Origin: Halorussus rarus | Lineage (GTDB): Archaea > Halobacteriota > Halobacteria > Halobacteriales > Haladaptataceae | Reading direction: 5' to 3' | Length of the DNA: 64,000 nt | Assembly (NCBI RefSeq): GCF_003369835.1 | Contig: NZ_QPMJ01000001.1 | Span: forward strand, 744,001-808,000 | Shown: positions 1 through 8,563 of the stretch, in pieces | Position numbering within the stretch: the first letter of the stretch is position 1 | How the letters are laid out: each line of letters starts with the position of its first letter | Notes under the pieces: generated by a model | Seen by the model: the letters and a program-made list of their open reading frames with translations, nothing else | What the model was told of the DNA's origin: nothing | Database searches by the model: none | Program-made: the position numbers and the translations under genes

Positions 1-1
1 T

Positions 2-214
2 CGGAGCTACAACAACCTCGGGATGGGCAAGGAGACGATGCGCAAGTGCGACCACCAGGCCCAGCGCGCGGTCCCGGTCGTCAAGGGCCTCCCGGGGTCC
101 GAGCAGGGCTCGGGGCAGTTCTTCGACCTGGTCAACCTCACCTCGCGGAGCGAACTCGGCTACGGTTGCGACGAAGGGCCGGCCGGAGAGTGCGAACTCG
201 GTTCGTACGAATAG
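2..214 (+). CDS. Branched-chain amino acid-type ABC transporter substrate-binding protein, C-terminal part (partial)
   Basis: The reading frame is open from the window edge and ends at a TAG at 212-214; about 70 residues remain. It ends with a two-cysteine tail of the form YGC-x7-C. I assign it to the extracellular ligand-binding lipoprotein of a Liv/Urt-type importer mainly because the next four genes are the permeases and ATPases of exactly such a transporter in the usual order. The visible fragment alone has no diagnostic motif, so the ligand (branched-chain amino acid, amide or urea) is not known. Confidence 0.6.
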   Translation, partial: RSYNNLGMGKETMRKCDHQAQRAVPVVKGLPGSEQGSGQFFDLVNLTSRSELGYGCDEGPAGECELGSYE

Positions 215-277
215 CGCGCTCGCCGCAGTTATTCACCAACGTTTATTGTAGATAGAGGATACCAAACACATGGTAGA

Positions 278-284
278 CTTATAC
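278..284 (+). promoter_or_regulatory. Probable TATA box for the liv permease operon
   Basis: CTTATAC lies about 55 nt before the GTG start of the first permease, which puts the expected transcription start near 305-308. A G-rich Shine-Dalgarno-like stretch (GGGGGGAG, about 323-330) precedes the start, so this operon would have a short leader. It suggests the permease/ATPase genes can be transcribed apart from the binding-protein gene. Confidence 0.45.
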
Positions 285-334
285 ATGGACACGCGCAGTG
301 ACGAAGGACGGAGACAGCGTTCGGGGGGAGAAGC

Positions 335-1270
335 GTGAGTCTTGTTTCCCAAGTGGCTACAGTGCTGATAAACGGGCTCCAGCAGGGAGCCATCTACGTG
401 TTGGTCGCGATCGGGCTGTCGATCATCCTCGGCACGCTCAAGTTCGTCAACTTCGCCCACGGGGCGCTGTACCTCATCGGGACGTACGTCGGCCTGTTCA
501 TCACGCTGGAGGTGCAGCTGACCGGCGGGAAGTTGATGGAGTGGGGGTACACCGAACTCGGACTCGGCTGGGGCTTCCTGCCGGCGCTCATCATCGTTCC
601 CGCGGTGGTGTTCGTCGTCGGCATCGTGATGGAGCGGTTCGTGGCCAGGCCGTTCTACGACAGGCCGGACACCGACCAGATACTGCTGACGTTCGGGCTG
701 GCTATCGTCGTCCAGGAGCTGTTCAAGATCCTGTTCGGCGGCCAGAGCTACAACTTCGCGCGCCCGGCGTGGGCGAGCGGTCCGGTCTCGGTTCCCGTCA
801 TCGGTAGCTTCCCGCAGTGGCGGCTGTACGTGCTGGGCATCACCGCGGTGCTGGTCGCCGGGGTCTACCTGCTCATTGAGTACACTGACTTCGGACTGGT
901 CGTCCGGGCGGGCACGCGGGACGCCGAGATGGTCCAGCTCCTCGGTATCAAGATCACCCGGCCGTACCTCATGGTGTTCGGCGTCGGCGCGGCGCTGGCG
1001 GGCGTCGCCGGCGTGGTCGGCGGGCCGCTGTACGCGGTCAACCCCAACATCGGCACCGAGGTGCTGGTGCCGGCGTTCCTCGTCGTCGTCATCGGCGGGG
1101 TCGGCTCCATTACCGGCGCGGTGATCGGCGGCATCCTCATCGGCGAGACGCTGGCCATCCTGGTCGCGGTCGCGCCCCAGTGGTCCCAGGTCGGCATCTA
1201 CGTGCTGGCGGCCGTCGTGCTGCTCGCGCGGCCCCAGGGCCTGCTCGGCGTCGAGGAGGTGACGCCATGA
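335..1270 (+). CDS. livH: Branched-chain amino acid ABC transporter permease (LivH type)
   Basis: 311-residue integral membrane protein with about eight hydrophobic segments, the length and pattern of LivH/UrtB permeases. The N-terminal segment (LINGLQQGAIYVLVAIGLSI, residues about 11-30) and the GTLKFVNFAHG stretch just after it are family hallmarks; the FVNFAHG motif is near the first cytoplasmic coupling region. It forms the transmembrane channel with the next gene. The start is a GTG with a G-rich ribosome-binding site about 5 nt upstream. Its stop overlaps the next start (ATGA), so the two are translationally coupled. Confidence 0.93.
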   Translation: MSLVSQVATVLINGLQQGAIYVLVAIGLSIILGTLKFVNFAHGALYLIGTYVGLFITLEVQLTGGKLMEWGYTELGLGWGFLPALIIVPAVVFVVGIVMERFVARPFYDRPDTDQILLTFGLAIVVQELFKILFGGQSYNFARPAWASGPVSVPVIGSFPQWRLYVLGITAVLVAGVYLLIEYTDFGLVVRAGTRDAEMVQLLGIKITRPYLMVFGVGAALAGVAGVVGGPLYAVNPNIGTEVLVPAFLVVVIGGVGSITGAVIGGILIGETLAILVAVAPQWSQVGIYVLAAVVLLARPQGLLGVEEVTP

Positions 1271-2451
1271 CCGACGAGCAGACCGAGCACGCCGACGCCG
1301 CCGACGAAGGAACCGTCGTCGGGGCGGCGGAGGGCGAACTGTTCTCGCTCGACGCGCTCATGGAGAGCGAACTGTTCGTCGTCGGCCTGTTCGCCGCGTT
1401 CGTCGCGGTGTTCCCGTGGGTGTTCTCCGACGCGCCGGTGATCAGCGGCTTCCTCAACGGCTACCGGGACCTCGCGACGCTGATGCTCATCTGGGGCATC
1501 TTCGCCATGGGGTTCAACCTGCTGCTGGGGTACACCGGCCTGCTGTCGTTCGGCCACGCCGCCTTCTGGGGCGGCGCGGCGTACGCGGCCGGCATCTTCA
1601 GCAACCTGGTGTCGTCGAGCCCGATTCTCATCATCCTCGCCGGGACCGTCTTCGCGGCGCTGCTGGCGTGGGTGCTCGGGTTCATCTCGCTCCGGCGGGG
1701 CGGCATCTACTTCTCGATCCTCACGCTGGCGTTCGGTCAGATGGCCTACTACATGGCGCTGTCGCCGATGGCCTGGATCACCAACGGCGAGAACGGGTAC
1801 ACCGCGGTCGAGATCGGGTCGCTGCTCGGCGTCATCGACCTCCGGTACCCGGTGCCCGTGGTGGGCTGGCTGGTCGGGACGTGGAAGTACGTGCTCGTCG
1901 GGGTCGTGGCGGTCGCCGCGGTCGCGGTCGCCTACCGCATCCTCAACTCGCCGTACGGCATGGTGTTCCGGGCCGTCCGCGAGAACGAGCAGCGCGCGGA
2001 GTTCGTCGGACTGAACGTCTGGCGGTACAAGCTGATGTCGTTCGTCATCTCCGGGGCGTTCGCGGGCATCGCCGGCAGCCTGTTCACCATCTACGGCGCG
2101 TACGTGCCCCTCCAGTCGCTGTACTGGACGACCAGCGGCGAAATCGTCATCATGTCGGTGCTGGGCGGCGTGGGGTCGCTGTTCGGGCCCATCGTGGGCG
2201 CGGGCATCTACCTCTACGTCGAGAACATCATCAGCGGCGTCCAGGCACTGACCCTGCCGTTCACCGGCCCCGCCGAGTGGCTCACGCTGGTCCAGGAGCC
2301 GGTGGTACTGATGGAGGGGTTCGGCGCGTACTGGCACCTCATCCTCGGACTGGTGTTCGTGCTGGTCATCGCGCTGTTCCCCCGCGGCCTCTGGGGGCTG
2401 TTCGAGGACGTCGGCGAGGCGGTCCGCAGTCGCACGGGAGGTGACCGGTAG
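1267..2451 (+). CDS. livM: Branched-chain amino acid ABC transporter permease (LivM type)
   Basis: 394 residues. A roughly 45-residue acidic soluble N-terminus (rich in D, E and A) precedes about nine membrane segments. The stretch GFNLLLGYTGLLSFGHAAFWGG is the LivM/UrtC signature (the LSFGHAAF core), and EAA-loop-like residues near VGLNVWRYKLMSFVISGAFAG contact the ATPases. I chose the ATG that overlaps the preceding stop, with GGAGGTGA just upstream, over an earlier in-frame start that would run back into livH. It pairs with LivH. Confidence 0.93.
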   Translation: MTDEQTEHADAADEGTVVGAAEGELFSLDALMESELFVVGLFAAFVAVFPWVFSDAPVISGFLNGYRDLATLMLIWGIFAMGFNLLLGYTGLLSFGHAAFWGGAAYAAGIFSNLVSSSPILIILAGTVFAALLAWVLGFISLRRGGIYFSILTLAFGQMAYYMALSPMAWITNGENGYTAVEIGSLLGVIDLRYPVPVVGWLVGTWKYVLVGVVAVAAVAVAYRILNSPYGMVFRAVRENEQRAEFVGLNVWRYKLMSFVISGAFAGIAGSLFTIYGAYVPLQSLYWTTSGEIVIMSVLGGVGSLFGPIVGAGIYLYVENIISGVQALTLPFTGPAEWLTLVQEPVVLMEGFGAYWHLILGLVFVLVIALFPRGLWGLFEDVGEAVRSRTGGDR

Positions 2452-3210
2452 ATGGGGCTGCTCGAGACCACCGACCTCACCAAGTCGTTCGGCGGGCTGA
2501 CCGCGGTCGACCAGGTGAACCTCGACATCGAGGAGGGCGAGAGCGTCAGCGTCATCGGCCCCAACGGGGCGGGCAAGTCGACGCTCATCAACCTCATCAC
2601 GCGGATGCTCGACGTCTCCTCGGGCGACATCCGGTTCAAGGGCGACTCCATCGTCGCGGCCGAGCCCCACGAGGTCGTCCAGCGAGGGGTGAGCCGGTCG
2701 TTCCAGACCGCCTCCATCTTCCCCGAGCTCAGCGTCGAGGAGAACGCTCAGATCGCGGCGCTGGCCGCCGAGCACGGCTCGTTCCGGTTCAACTTCCTGC
2801 GGCGGCGCGACAGCTACGGCGAGGTCGACGACCTGGCCCGCCGGATGCTCGACGCGGTCGGGCTCTGGAGCCAGCGCAACGTCACCGCGGCCGACCTGCC
2901 GTACGGCGACAAGCGCCGGCTGGAGATCGGCATCGCGCTCGCCAGCGAGCCCGACCTGCTGCTGATGGACGAACCGACCGCGGGCATGTCGCCCGAGGAG
3001 ACGGCCAACACGGTCGAACTCATCGAGGAGGTCAAGGAGGAGCTCGACCTGACCGTCATGCTGGTCGAGCACGACATGGAGATCGTGTTCAACGTCTCGG
3101 ACCGGATCGTCGTGCTCAACCGCGGCAGCGTCATCGCCGAGGGCACGCCCGAGGAGGTCCAGGGCGATCCTGAGGTCCAGGAGGCGTATCTCGGAGGTGT
3201 CGAGGTTTGA
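2452..3210 (+). CDS. livG: Branched-chain amino acid ABC transporter ATP-binding protein (LivG type)
   Basis: 252 residues. Walker A GPNGAGKST is at residues 36-44, and the signature is LPYGDKRRLEIG rather than LSGGQ, as is usual in LivG. Walker B is LLLMDEPTAGM and the switch histidine is in MLVEHDME. The ATG follows the livM stop directly (TAG then ATG) with GGGAGGTGA upstream. It powers import with LivF. Nothing in the sequence points to a substrate. Confidence 0.95.
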   Translation: MGLLETTDLTKSFGGLTAVDQVNLDIEEGESVSVIGPNGAGKSTLINLITRMLDVSSGDIRFKGDSIVAAEPHEVVQRGVSRSFQTASIFPELSVEENAQIAALAAEHGSFRFNFLRRRDSYGEVDDLARRMLDAVGLWSQRNVTAADLPYGDKRRLEIGIALASEPDLLLMDEPTAGMSPEETANTVELIEEVKEELDLTVMLVEHDMEIVFNVSDRIVVLNRGSVIAEGTPEEVQGDPEVQEAYLGGVEV

Positions 3211-3953
3211 GCCTGCTCGAACTGTCGGACGTCGACTCCTACTACGGCCAGAGCCACATCCTCCGCGACGTGACGATGAACGTCGAGGAGGGCGAGATCT
3301 GCGCGCTGCTCGGCCGGAACGGCGCGGGCAAGACCACCACGCTGCGGTCGATCTCGGGCGCGCGGCCGCCGGAGGTCCGCGACGGCAGCGTGACGTTCAA
3401 GGACGAGAACATCACCGACCTCTCGCCCGAGGACATCTCCTCGCGGGGCATCTCGCTGGTACCCGAGGAGCGGCGGGTGTTCCCGAACCTCACCGTGAGC
3501 GAGAACCTCCACCTCGCCGAGGTGACCAACAACGCGTCCAACACGGTCGGGCGGACGATTCCGGAGGTCGAGCACGCGGGCATGACGACCGACCAGGTGT
3601 ACGAGGAGTTCCCGCGGCTCGACGAGCGCCAGTCCCAGCAGGCAGGGACGCTGTCGGGCGGCGAGCAGCAGATGCTCGCCATCGCCCGGGCGCTCAAGCA
3701 GAGCACCGACCTGCTGCTGCTCGACGAGCCCTACGAGGGGCTGGCGCCCCAGATCATCGAGGACGTCGAGAACGCCATCGAAGGCATCAGCGAGTCGGGC
3801 ACGACCATCCTGCTGGTCGAGCAGAACGCCGTCGCCGCGATGGACATCGCCGACCGCTGCTACGTCATCGACCAGGGGAGTATCGTCTTCGAGGGAAGCG
3901 CGGACGAACTACGTCAGGATGACGAGACGAGAGAGCGATACCTCGGCGTCTGA
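3207..3953 (+). CDS. livF: Branched-chain amino acid ABC transporter ATP-binding protein (LivF type)
   Basis: 248 residues with Walker A GRNGAGKTT (36-44), signature LSGGEQQML, Walker B LLLLDEPYEGLAP and H-loop replaced by Q in LLVEQNA, which is normal for LivF. The start is a TTG overlapping the livG stop (TTGA); GGAGGTG about 9 nt upstream supports this unusual start. It forms the second nucleotide-binding subunit of the importer. Confidence 0.94.
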   Translation: MSLLELSDVDSYYGQSHILRDVTMNVEEGEICALLGRNGAGKTTTLRSISGARPPEVRDGSVTFKDENITDLSPEDISSRGISLVPEERRVFPNLTVSENLHLAEVTNNASNTVGRTIPEVEHAGMTTDQVYEEFPRLDERQSQQAGTLSGGEQQMLAIARALKQSTDLLLLDEPYEGLAPQIIEDVENAIEGISESGTTILLVEQNAVAAMDIADRCYVIDQGSIVFEGSADELRQDDETRERYLGV

Positions 3954-4647
3954 CGCGCCGGACGAGGCGGCCGACCCGGCGCCCATCGGCGACCCCGAGG
4001 CGCTGTTCGACCTCCTGGTCGAGGAGGGCGTGCTGGCGGTCGGCGACGACGGCGAGGTCGGTCCCACCGACGCGTTCGAGGACACGCAGGCCATCTACCA
4101 CGACTCGTACCTCGGCGTCGGCGAGACCGAGTTCCACGAGGCGGTCGCCTCGACGTTCGGCCTGCCCGACGCGGACGCGGCGGCCGACCTGGTCGGCGAG
4201 CGGGGCATCGACCGCGGGGAGTTCGTCTGCTACCTCGCGGTCAGGTCCCACCTCGACCGCCGGGTCGCGGCGGACGACCTGACGACGATGGCCGGGATGG
4301 TCTGGGAGGCCGTCCCCGACTCGCCGGTCCCGCCGGCAGTCGAGGACGTGACCGACGACCCCGAGGCGTTCCTCGCGGGCCGCGACCGGGCGGTGGTGTC
4401 GGTCTGGAAGCGGTTCTGCGACCCCTGCGACGCGCTGAAGGCCGACCTCGACGCGGTGCTCTCGGCCGTGCCCGACGGGGTCGACGTCGCGGGCGTCGAC
4501 GGCGAGATCGCCGGCGAGTTCTGCCGGACCCACGGCGTGGAGGCCGCCCCGCGGTTCGTCGCCATCGACGGGTCGGACACCAGGGTCATCGACGAGACCG
4601 ACGCCGACGGCGCTGCCGCGGCGCTCCGGGGCTTCTTCGGCGCCTGA
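3919..4647 (+). CDS. Thioredoxin-like protein with CDPC site, in the liv operon
   Basis: 242 residues. The C-terminal half (about 150-242) has a thioredoxin-like pattern: VVSVWKRF then C167-D-P-C170, followed by a helix and later the VEAAPRFV segment with the cis-proline position. CDPC replaces the usual CGPC. The N-terminal half (about 1-145) is acidic and helical and I do not recognise it. The ATG overlaps the end of livF by 35 nt in another frame, so it is probably co-transcribed. A role in thiol exchange is inferred. No signal peptide is visible, so it should be cytoplasmic. Confidence 0.75.
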   Translation: MTRRESDTSASDAPDEAADPAPIGDPEALFDLLVEEGVLAVGDDGEVGPTDAFEDTQAIYHDSYLGVGETEFHEAVASTFGLPDADAAADLVGERGIDRGEFVCYLAVRSHLDRRVAADDLTTMAGMVWEAVPDSPVPPAVEDVTDDPEAFLAGRDRAVVSVWKRFCDPCDALKADLDAVLSAVPDGVDVAGVDGEIAGEFCRTHGVEAAPRFVAIDGSDTRVIDETDADGAAAALRGFFGA

Positions 4648-4782
4648 TTCGGCGTCGGGTCCCGTTCGGGATTTTTCGCCGAGACGCTACGCGAGGAACT
4701 CTCCGGCTCGCTGGTCACGCCGGGGACGACCGCCGGCGCTCCGCGTTCGGCGTTCGGTCTTCAGAAACGGGACTGACTCCGG

Positions 4783-5181
4783 CTACTCCTCCGTCGATCC
4801 GGTCACGAGCACCGGCCGGTCGGACTGCAGGATGATCGACTGGGCGACGCTGCCGAAGATGGCCTTGCCGGCGGGCGACCGACTCCGGCCGCCCACGCAG
4901 ATGCAGTCGGCGTCCTCGCTGTCGGCGAAGTCGAGGACGCTGGCGGCGGGTTCGCCGCTGCGCTCGGCGACCTCGACGTCGACGCCCGCCTCCTCCAGCA
5001 GCTCCTCGGCGCGCCGGACCGACCCGACCTGCGTCGCCGACGCGCCGCCGGGATTCTCGGTGAAGACGTGGAGCAGGGTCGCCCGTATCTCGCTGTCGGC
5101 GGCAGGCAGGTCGACGACCGCCCGGGTCTGCTTGCGCGCTCGCTCGGCACCTTCGTCCACGGCGATGACGACGTGGTACAT
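4783..5181 (-). CDS. Universal stress protein (UspA family)
   Basis: 132 residues, single Usp domain. The N-terminal strand is YHVVIAVDEG, and the C-terminal nucleotide-binding loop is GGRSRSPAGKAIFGSVAQSII, matching the G-2x-G-9x-G-S/T pattern of ATP-binding Usp proteins. It ends with the RPVLVTG strand. It lies convergent to the liv operon and is cytoplasmic. Specific stress or partner cannot be read from the sequence. Confidence 0.9.
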   Translation of the reverse strand: MYHVVIAVDEGAERARKQTRAVVDLPAADSEIRATLLHVFTENPGGASATQVGSVRRAEELLEEAGVDVEVAERSGEPAASVLDFADSEDADCICVGGRSRSPAGKAIFGSVAQSIILQSDRPVLVTGSTEE

Positions 5182-5286
5182 GTTCGTACCGACGCGGAAC
5201 GGTGCCTTAGGTGTTGGGCCCGGGCAACTCGGTCGCTCCGGAACGGGCCCGAGCCGCCGCGGTCGGGGCCGCCTCCCGCTCGGCGG

Positions 5287-5559
5287 TCAGGTGTTCTCGC
5301 CGGCGCGCTCGGCGCCGGCCCGCCGGGAGACGAGGACGACCAGCGCCAGCGGGACGCCCAGCGCCAGCCCCACCGTGACCATGCCGTAGACTGCCAGGCC
5401 GAGGGGCGTGGGCGCGATTTCGACCAACCCCAGGAGCTTCACCGCGGTGAGGTCGGCGGGCCCCGCCGCGCCGAGCGCCGCGCCGACCGCGCCGGTGATC
5501 GCCACGACGACGAGGTAGAACCCGACCACGAACGTCCGTCCGCCGAGCGTCTCGCTCAC
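5287..5559 (-). CDS. Small two-to-three-helix membrane protein of the oxidase (cox) cluster
   Basis: Translation from the GTG at 5559 gives 90 residues with three hydrophobic stretches and a short charged tail (RRAGAERAGENT). The longer frame starting at 5637 adds an arginine/proline-rich stretch with no membrane character and would cross the divergent promoter of the 28-residue gene, so I reject it. It resembles haloarchaeal 'cox cluster' proteins (I associate it with DUF7520, unchecked). Function unknown; location beside oxidase subunit I suggests an accessory role. Confidence 0.7.
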   Translation of the reverse strand: MSETLGGRTFVVGFYLVVVAITGAVGAALGAAGPADLTAVKLLGLVEIAPTPLGLAVYGMVTVGLALGVPLALVVLVSRRAGAERAGENT

Positions 5560-5620
5560 GTTCGAGAATCGGCACGGCGGAAGGATTAGCCTTTTCATCC
5601 GCTCGCTCCCTACGTCCGGT

Positions 5621-5707
5621 ATGACCGAGAAAGACATGCTGGCCTACCTGCTCGGGGGTATCGCCGTTCTCATGTTCGCGATGGGCATCGTCCTGGCGGT
5701 GACGTGA
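5621..5707 (+). CDS. 28-residue single-span membrane protein
   Basis: ATG at 5621 to TGA at 5707. The peptide starts MTEKDMLAYLLGGIAVLMFA and continues into one hydrophobic helix of about 20 residues, with a charged N-terminus (TEKD). An AT-richer promoter-like stretch (AGCCTTTTCATC) lies about 25-30 nt upstream, which would give an almost leaderless mRNA. It is divergent from the cox cluster membrane gene. The composition (no random Arg/Pro-rich codons, clean helix) argues for a real gene. It is similar in type to tiny subunits of respiratory complexes. Function unknown. Confidence 0.6.
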   Translation: MTEKDMLAYLLGGIAVLMFAMGIVLAVT

Positions 5708-5848
5708 CGGCCGACGCGCCGAAACCACAGGAGCTGTCCGCGACCTCGCGGACGACATCGAACGATACCCGCCGGTAGCGAGGCAGTCGAATCGGAGAAG
5801 AGGTTTCGTCCCTACTCGTCGTCGGTCGGCTCGCTTCCGAACGACTCG

Positions 5849-7630
5849 CTACTCGTCGTTCGACGTTCGTCCCTCTTCGAGAGACTCACCGCCGTCGGCG
5901 ACCGCGACCGAGTTCTCGCGCTTGCGCTCGAACCACGCCCACTCCTTGGTCTTGAGTCCGTCGTCCTCGAGATCCCACGGGTCGCCGGACCGGACCCGCG
6001 GCCCCTCGAGCCACGAGGTCACCAGGTTGTAGACGAAGATGAGCTGACCGAAACCCATGATGAACGCCCCCACCGTCGCGATGAGGTGGAGGTTGGTGAA
6101 CATCGACACCAGTTCAGCGTTGTTGAAGACGTAGGTGGCGTAACGCCGGGGCATGCCGCCGTAGCCCAGTAGGATCATCGCGAAGAACGTCACGTTGCTC
6201 CCGATCATCGACAGCCAGAAGTGCCACTTCGCGAGGGTGCGCTGGTACATCCGGCCGGTGAACAGCGGGAACCAGTAGTAGATGCCCGCGAAGCCGGCCA
6301 TCGCGATGGCGCCCATCACGATGAAGTGGAAGTGCCCGACCACGTAGTAGGTGTCGTGCAGCACCAGGTCGACCGGAATCGACGCGAGGAAGACGCCGGT
6401 CACCCCGCCGATGATGAAGTTCTGGACGAATCCGATGCAGAACAGCATCGGCGACGTGAGCCGCAGCCGGCCGTTCCACATGGTGGTGATCCAGTTGAAG
6501 GTCTTGACCGCGCTCGGCACCGCGATGGCCAGCGACACCGCCATGAAGCTCGCCCGGATGCGCGGGTCCATCCCGACGGCGAACATGTGGTGGGCCCAGA
6601 CGCCGAACGAGAGCACGCCGATGGCCAGCGTCGAATAGACGACGAACTTGAACCCGAACAGCTTCCGGCCAGCGAATCTCGGTAGGATGAGACTCACGAG
6701 CCCCATCGGCGGCAGCACCAGAATGTACACCTCGGGGTGGCCGAAGAACCAGAACAGGTGCTGCCACAGGATGGGGCCGCCGCCCTCGACAGCGTAGAAC
6801 ATGGTGCCGAGGTTCCGGTCCATCAGCAGCATCACGAGCGCGCTACCCAGCAGCGGGAACGAGAACAGGATGAGTCCCGACTGGGTGATCATCGTCCACG
6901 AGAAGATGTCGAGGTTCTCCCAGCCCACGTCCTCGCCGCGCTCGGTGAAGATTGTCGCGATGAAGTTGATCGCCCCCATCGTCGCCGACACCCCCGAGAG
7001 ATGCAACCCGAGCAGCATCAGGTCGACGCCGGGGTTGGTCTGCTCGACCGACAGCGGCGTGTACATCGTCCACGACGTCTGGGCGGGGTCGATGCTGCCC
7101 GTCAGCGACGCGAGCGGGAATCCGGCCCAGATGAGCAGTGCCGCCGGCGGGAGGAGCCAGAACGCGATGGCGTTGATCCGGGGGAACGCCATGTCGTCCG
7201 CGCCGATGAGCAGCGGGACGAAGTAGTTCCCGAACGCCGCGATGATGGGCGTCCCGAACAGGAACAGCATCGTGATGCCGTGGGTCGTCAGCAGGGCGTT
7301 GTAGAAGTTCGCCCCGATGAAGTTCTCGGCGGGCGCGGCCAGCTCGGCCCGCATCAGCAGGACGGCGATGCCACCCCACGCGAACGCGACGAGGGCGTAG
7401 ACGCCGTAGAGGATGCCGATGTCCTTGTGGTCGACCGTTGTCAACCAGCGCACGATTCCGGCAGGCTTCTCGGTGTGTGCCTGCCCGGTCTGTTCGCCGA
7501 CGTAACCGCTACCGCCGGTCGTGAGGGGCGCGTAGGAGCGCCAGTCCTCGAGCCTGGTGAGGAACGCGGCGACTCCCACGAGGAGCACCCCCATGACGAC
7601 GGTGAGTGCGATCTGCCCGGCTTCTGCCAT
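5849..7630 (-). CDS. coxA: Heme-copper terminal oxidase subunit I (aa3/A1 type)
   Basis: 593 residues, about 13 membrane spans including one extra N-terminal helix before the canonical VDHKDIGILYG start. Active-site residues are present: low-spin heme His in TTHGITMLF, Cu-B site GHPEVY with H298 and Y302 (the expected His-Tyr crosslink) and E300 of the A1-type D channel, the His pair H347-H348 in AHHMF, and the heme ligands in HDTYYVVGHFHF. It reduces oxygen to water and pumps protons in the cell membrane. Subunits II and III are not adjacent but lie about 27-30 kb away in this window. Confidence 0.97.
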   Translation of the reverse strand: MAEAGQIALTVVMGVLLVGVAAFLTRLEDWRSYAPLTTGGSGYVGEQTGQAHTEKPAGIVRWLTTVDHKDIGILYGVYALVAFAWGGIAVLLMRAELAAPAENFIGANFYNALLTTHGITMLFLFGTPIIAAFGNYFVPLLIGADDMAFPRINAIAFWLLPPAALLIWAGFPLASLTGSIDPAQTSWTMYTPLSVEQTNPGVDLMLLGLHLSGVSATMGAINFIATIFTERGEDVGWENLDIFSWTMITQSGLILFSFPLLGSALVMLLMDRNLGTMFYAVEGGGPILWQHLFWFFGHPEVYILVLPPMGLVSLILPRFAGRKLFGFKFVVYSTLAIGVLSFGVWAHHMFAVGMDPRIRASFMAVSLAIAVPSAVKTFNWITTMWNGRLRLTSPMLFCIGFVQNFIIGGVTGVFLASIPVDLVLHDTYYVVGHFHFIVMGAIAMAGFAGIYYWFPLFTGRMYQRTLAKWHFWLSMIGSNVTFFAMILLGYGGMPRRYATYVFNNAELVSMFTNLHLIATVGAFIMGFGQLIFVYNLVTSWLEGPRVRSGDPWDLEDDGLKTKEWAWFERKRENSVAVADGGESLEEGRTSNDE

Positions 7631-7818
7631 GCGCGATGGTCAGGACTACAAGGTAAAGAAAGGTTAGGATACGCCCCCGTCGCATCCGGGATTTGCGTGC
7701 GATAGGGTGGCAAAGATTACCGCTTCGTGTTGGACATCCGTCACTGTTCGAGGTCGGATTCCCGACAAGACGAGCGACCGCGGAACGAGTAGCGGAACGG
7801 ACCGGGGAATCGGTTCGC

Positions 7819-8046
7819 TTACTCCGACTCGGCGCTCTCGATGAGCTTGGCCGCGAAGTAGGTCAGGTACGCGAGCAGCAGGAACGGGACGACCAGCAGG
7901 GCGAACCCGACGGTGGACGTCAGCCCCTCGATGGCCCACGGCGAGGCGCCCGCGAACAGCGCGACGAAGAAGCCGATGATGCACAGCGGAATGATGTTGA
8001 CGGAGATGTCGAGCCAGGTCTCCTTGTCGAAGACGGGGGTTGCCAT
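7819..8046 (-). CDS. 75-residue two-helix membrane protein of the cox cluster
   Basis: Starts MATPVFDKETWLDISVNIIP, with two long hydrophobic segments (about 19-35 and 45-66) and an acidic end (ESAESE). The ATG at 8046 is preferred; the frame runs further upstream through another gene in a different frame, giving Arg/Ser-rich nonsense. It lies directly upstream of oxidase subunit I on the same strand. I associate it with the haloarchaeal family DUF6684 (unchecked). Probable small accessory or assembly subunit; function unknown. Confidence 0.8.
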   Translation of the reverse strand: MATPVFDKETWLDISVNIIPLCIIGFFVALFAGASPWAIEGLTSTVGFALLVVPFLLLAYLTYFAAKLIESAESE

Positions 8047-8179
8047 GTACGAGGGTACCCACCGGGGTATCAAATAGGTTGGCGATTCGCAACGGCGGCG
8101 GGCCTCGTTCGGGCCGCTTGCAGTCCGGTTCGGTCGGTCCGCGAGCGGGGTGGACCGGCGTCCGACGCGGCGTACCCGC

Positions 8180-8539
8180 TCAGACCGCGCTGGGCTGCCA
8201 GAACGACCCGAAGACGCCGCCGAACAGGATGATGACGCCGCCGACGAGGATGGCGACCCCGCGGAGGTGGACCGACCCGGTCGTGAAGTAGGCGATGGCG
8301 CCGCCGGCCGCCAGGCAGACCACCGAGGCGGTGACCAGTCCCTTCCAGGGGTCGGCGACGTAGCCCGACTCCCGGAGGATGCCGACGACGCTCCCCACGA
8401 ACAGCAGGAGTCCGCCGACGGCCACCGGAAACAGCGGCCAGACGATGCCGACCTCGAAGATGGCGAGGCCGAAGGCGACGAACAGCGGCCACGGACTCGC
8501 CTTGCGGTATTCGTCACTCAACCCGGGTTGCTCATCCAT
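8180..8539 (-). CDS. Four-helix membrane protein of the cox cluster
   Basis: 119 residues with four evenly spaced hydrophobic segments after a polar start (MDEQPGLSDEYRKASPWPLF). Gly-rich helices and a WPLFPVAVGG loop are visible; there are no conserved His or Cys that would bind metal. It sits two genes upstream of oxidase subunit I on the same strand. I associate it with DUF7541 (unchecked). Function unknown; synteny suggests oxidase biogenesis. Confidence 0.8.
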   Translation of the reverse strand: MDEQPGLSDEYRKASPWPLFVAFGLAIFEVGIVWPLFPVAVGGLLLFVGSVVGILRESGYVADPWKGLVTASVVCLAAGGAIAYFTTGSVHLRGVAILVGGVIILFGGVFGSFWQPSAV

Positions 8540-8563
8540 ACGTACGAATCGGGAGGCCCGAGA

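Noticed and set aside
1198-3072. Long minus-strand reading frame across livM/livG
   Set aside because: It is rich in Arg, Asp and His and mirrors the plus-strand codon-position GC bias; it overlaps three genes with strong family motifs.
7631-7818. Extra gene between coxA and the 75-residue gene
   Set aside because: No frame with membrane or haloarchaeal acidic character; the gap fits the coxA promoter.
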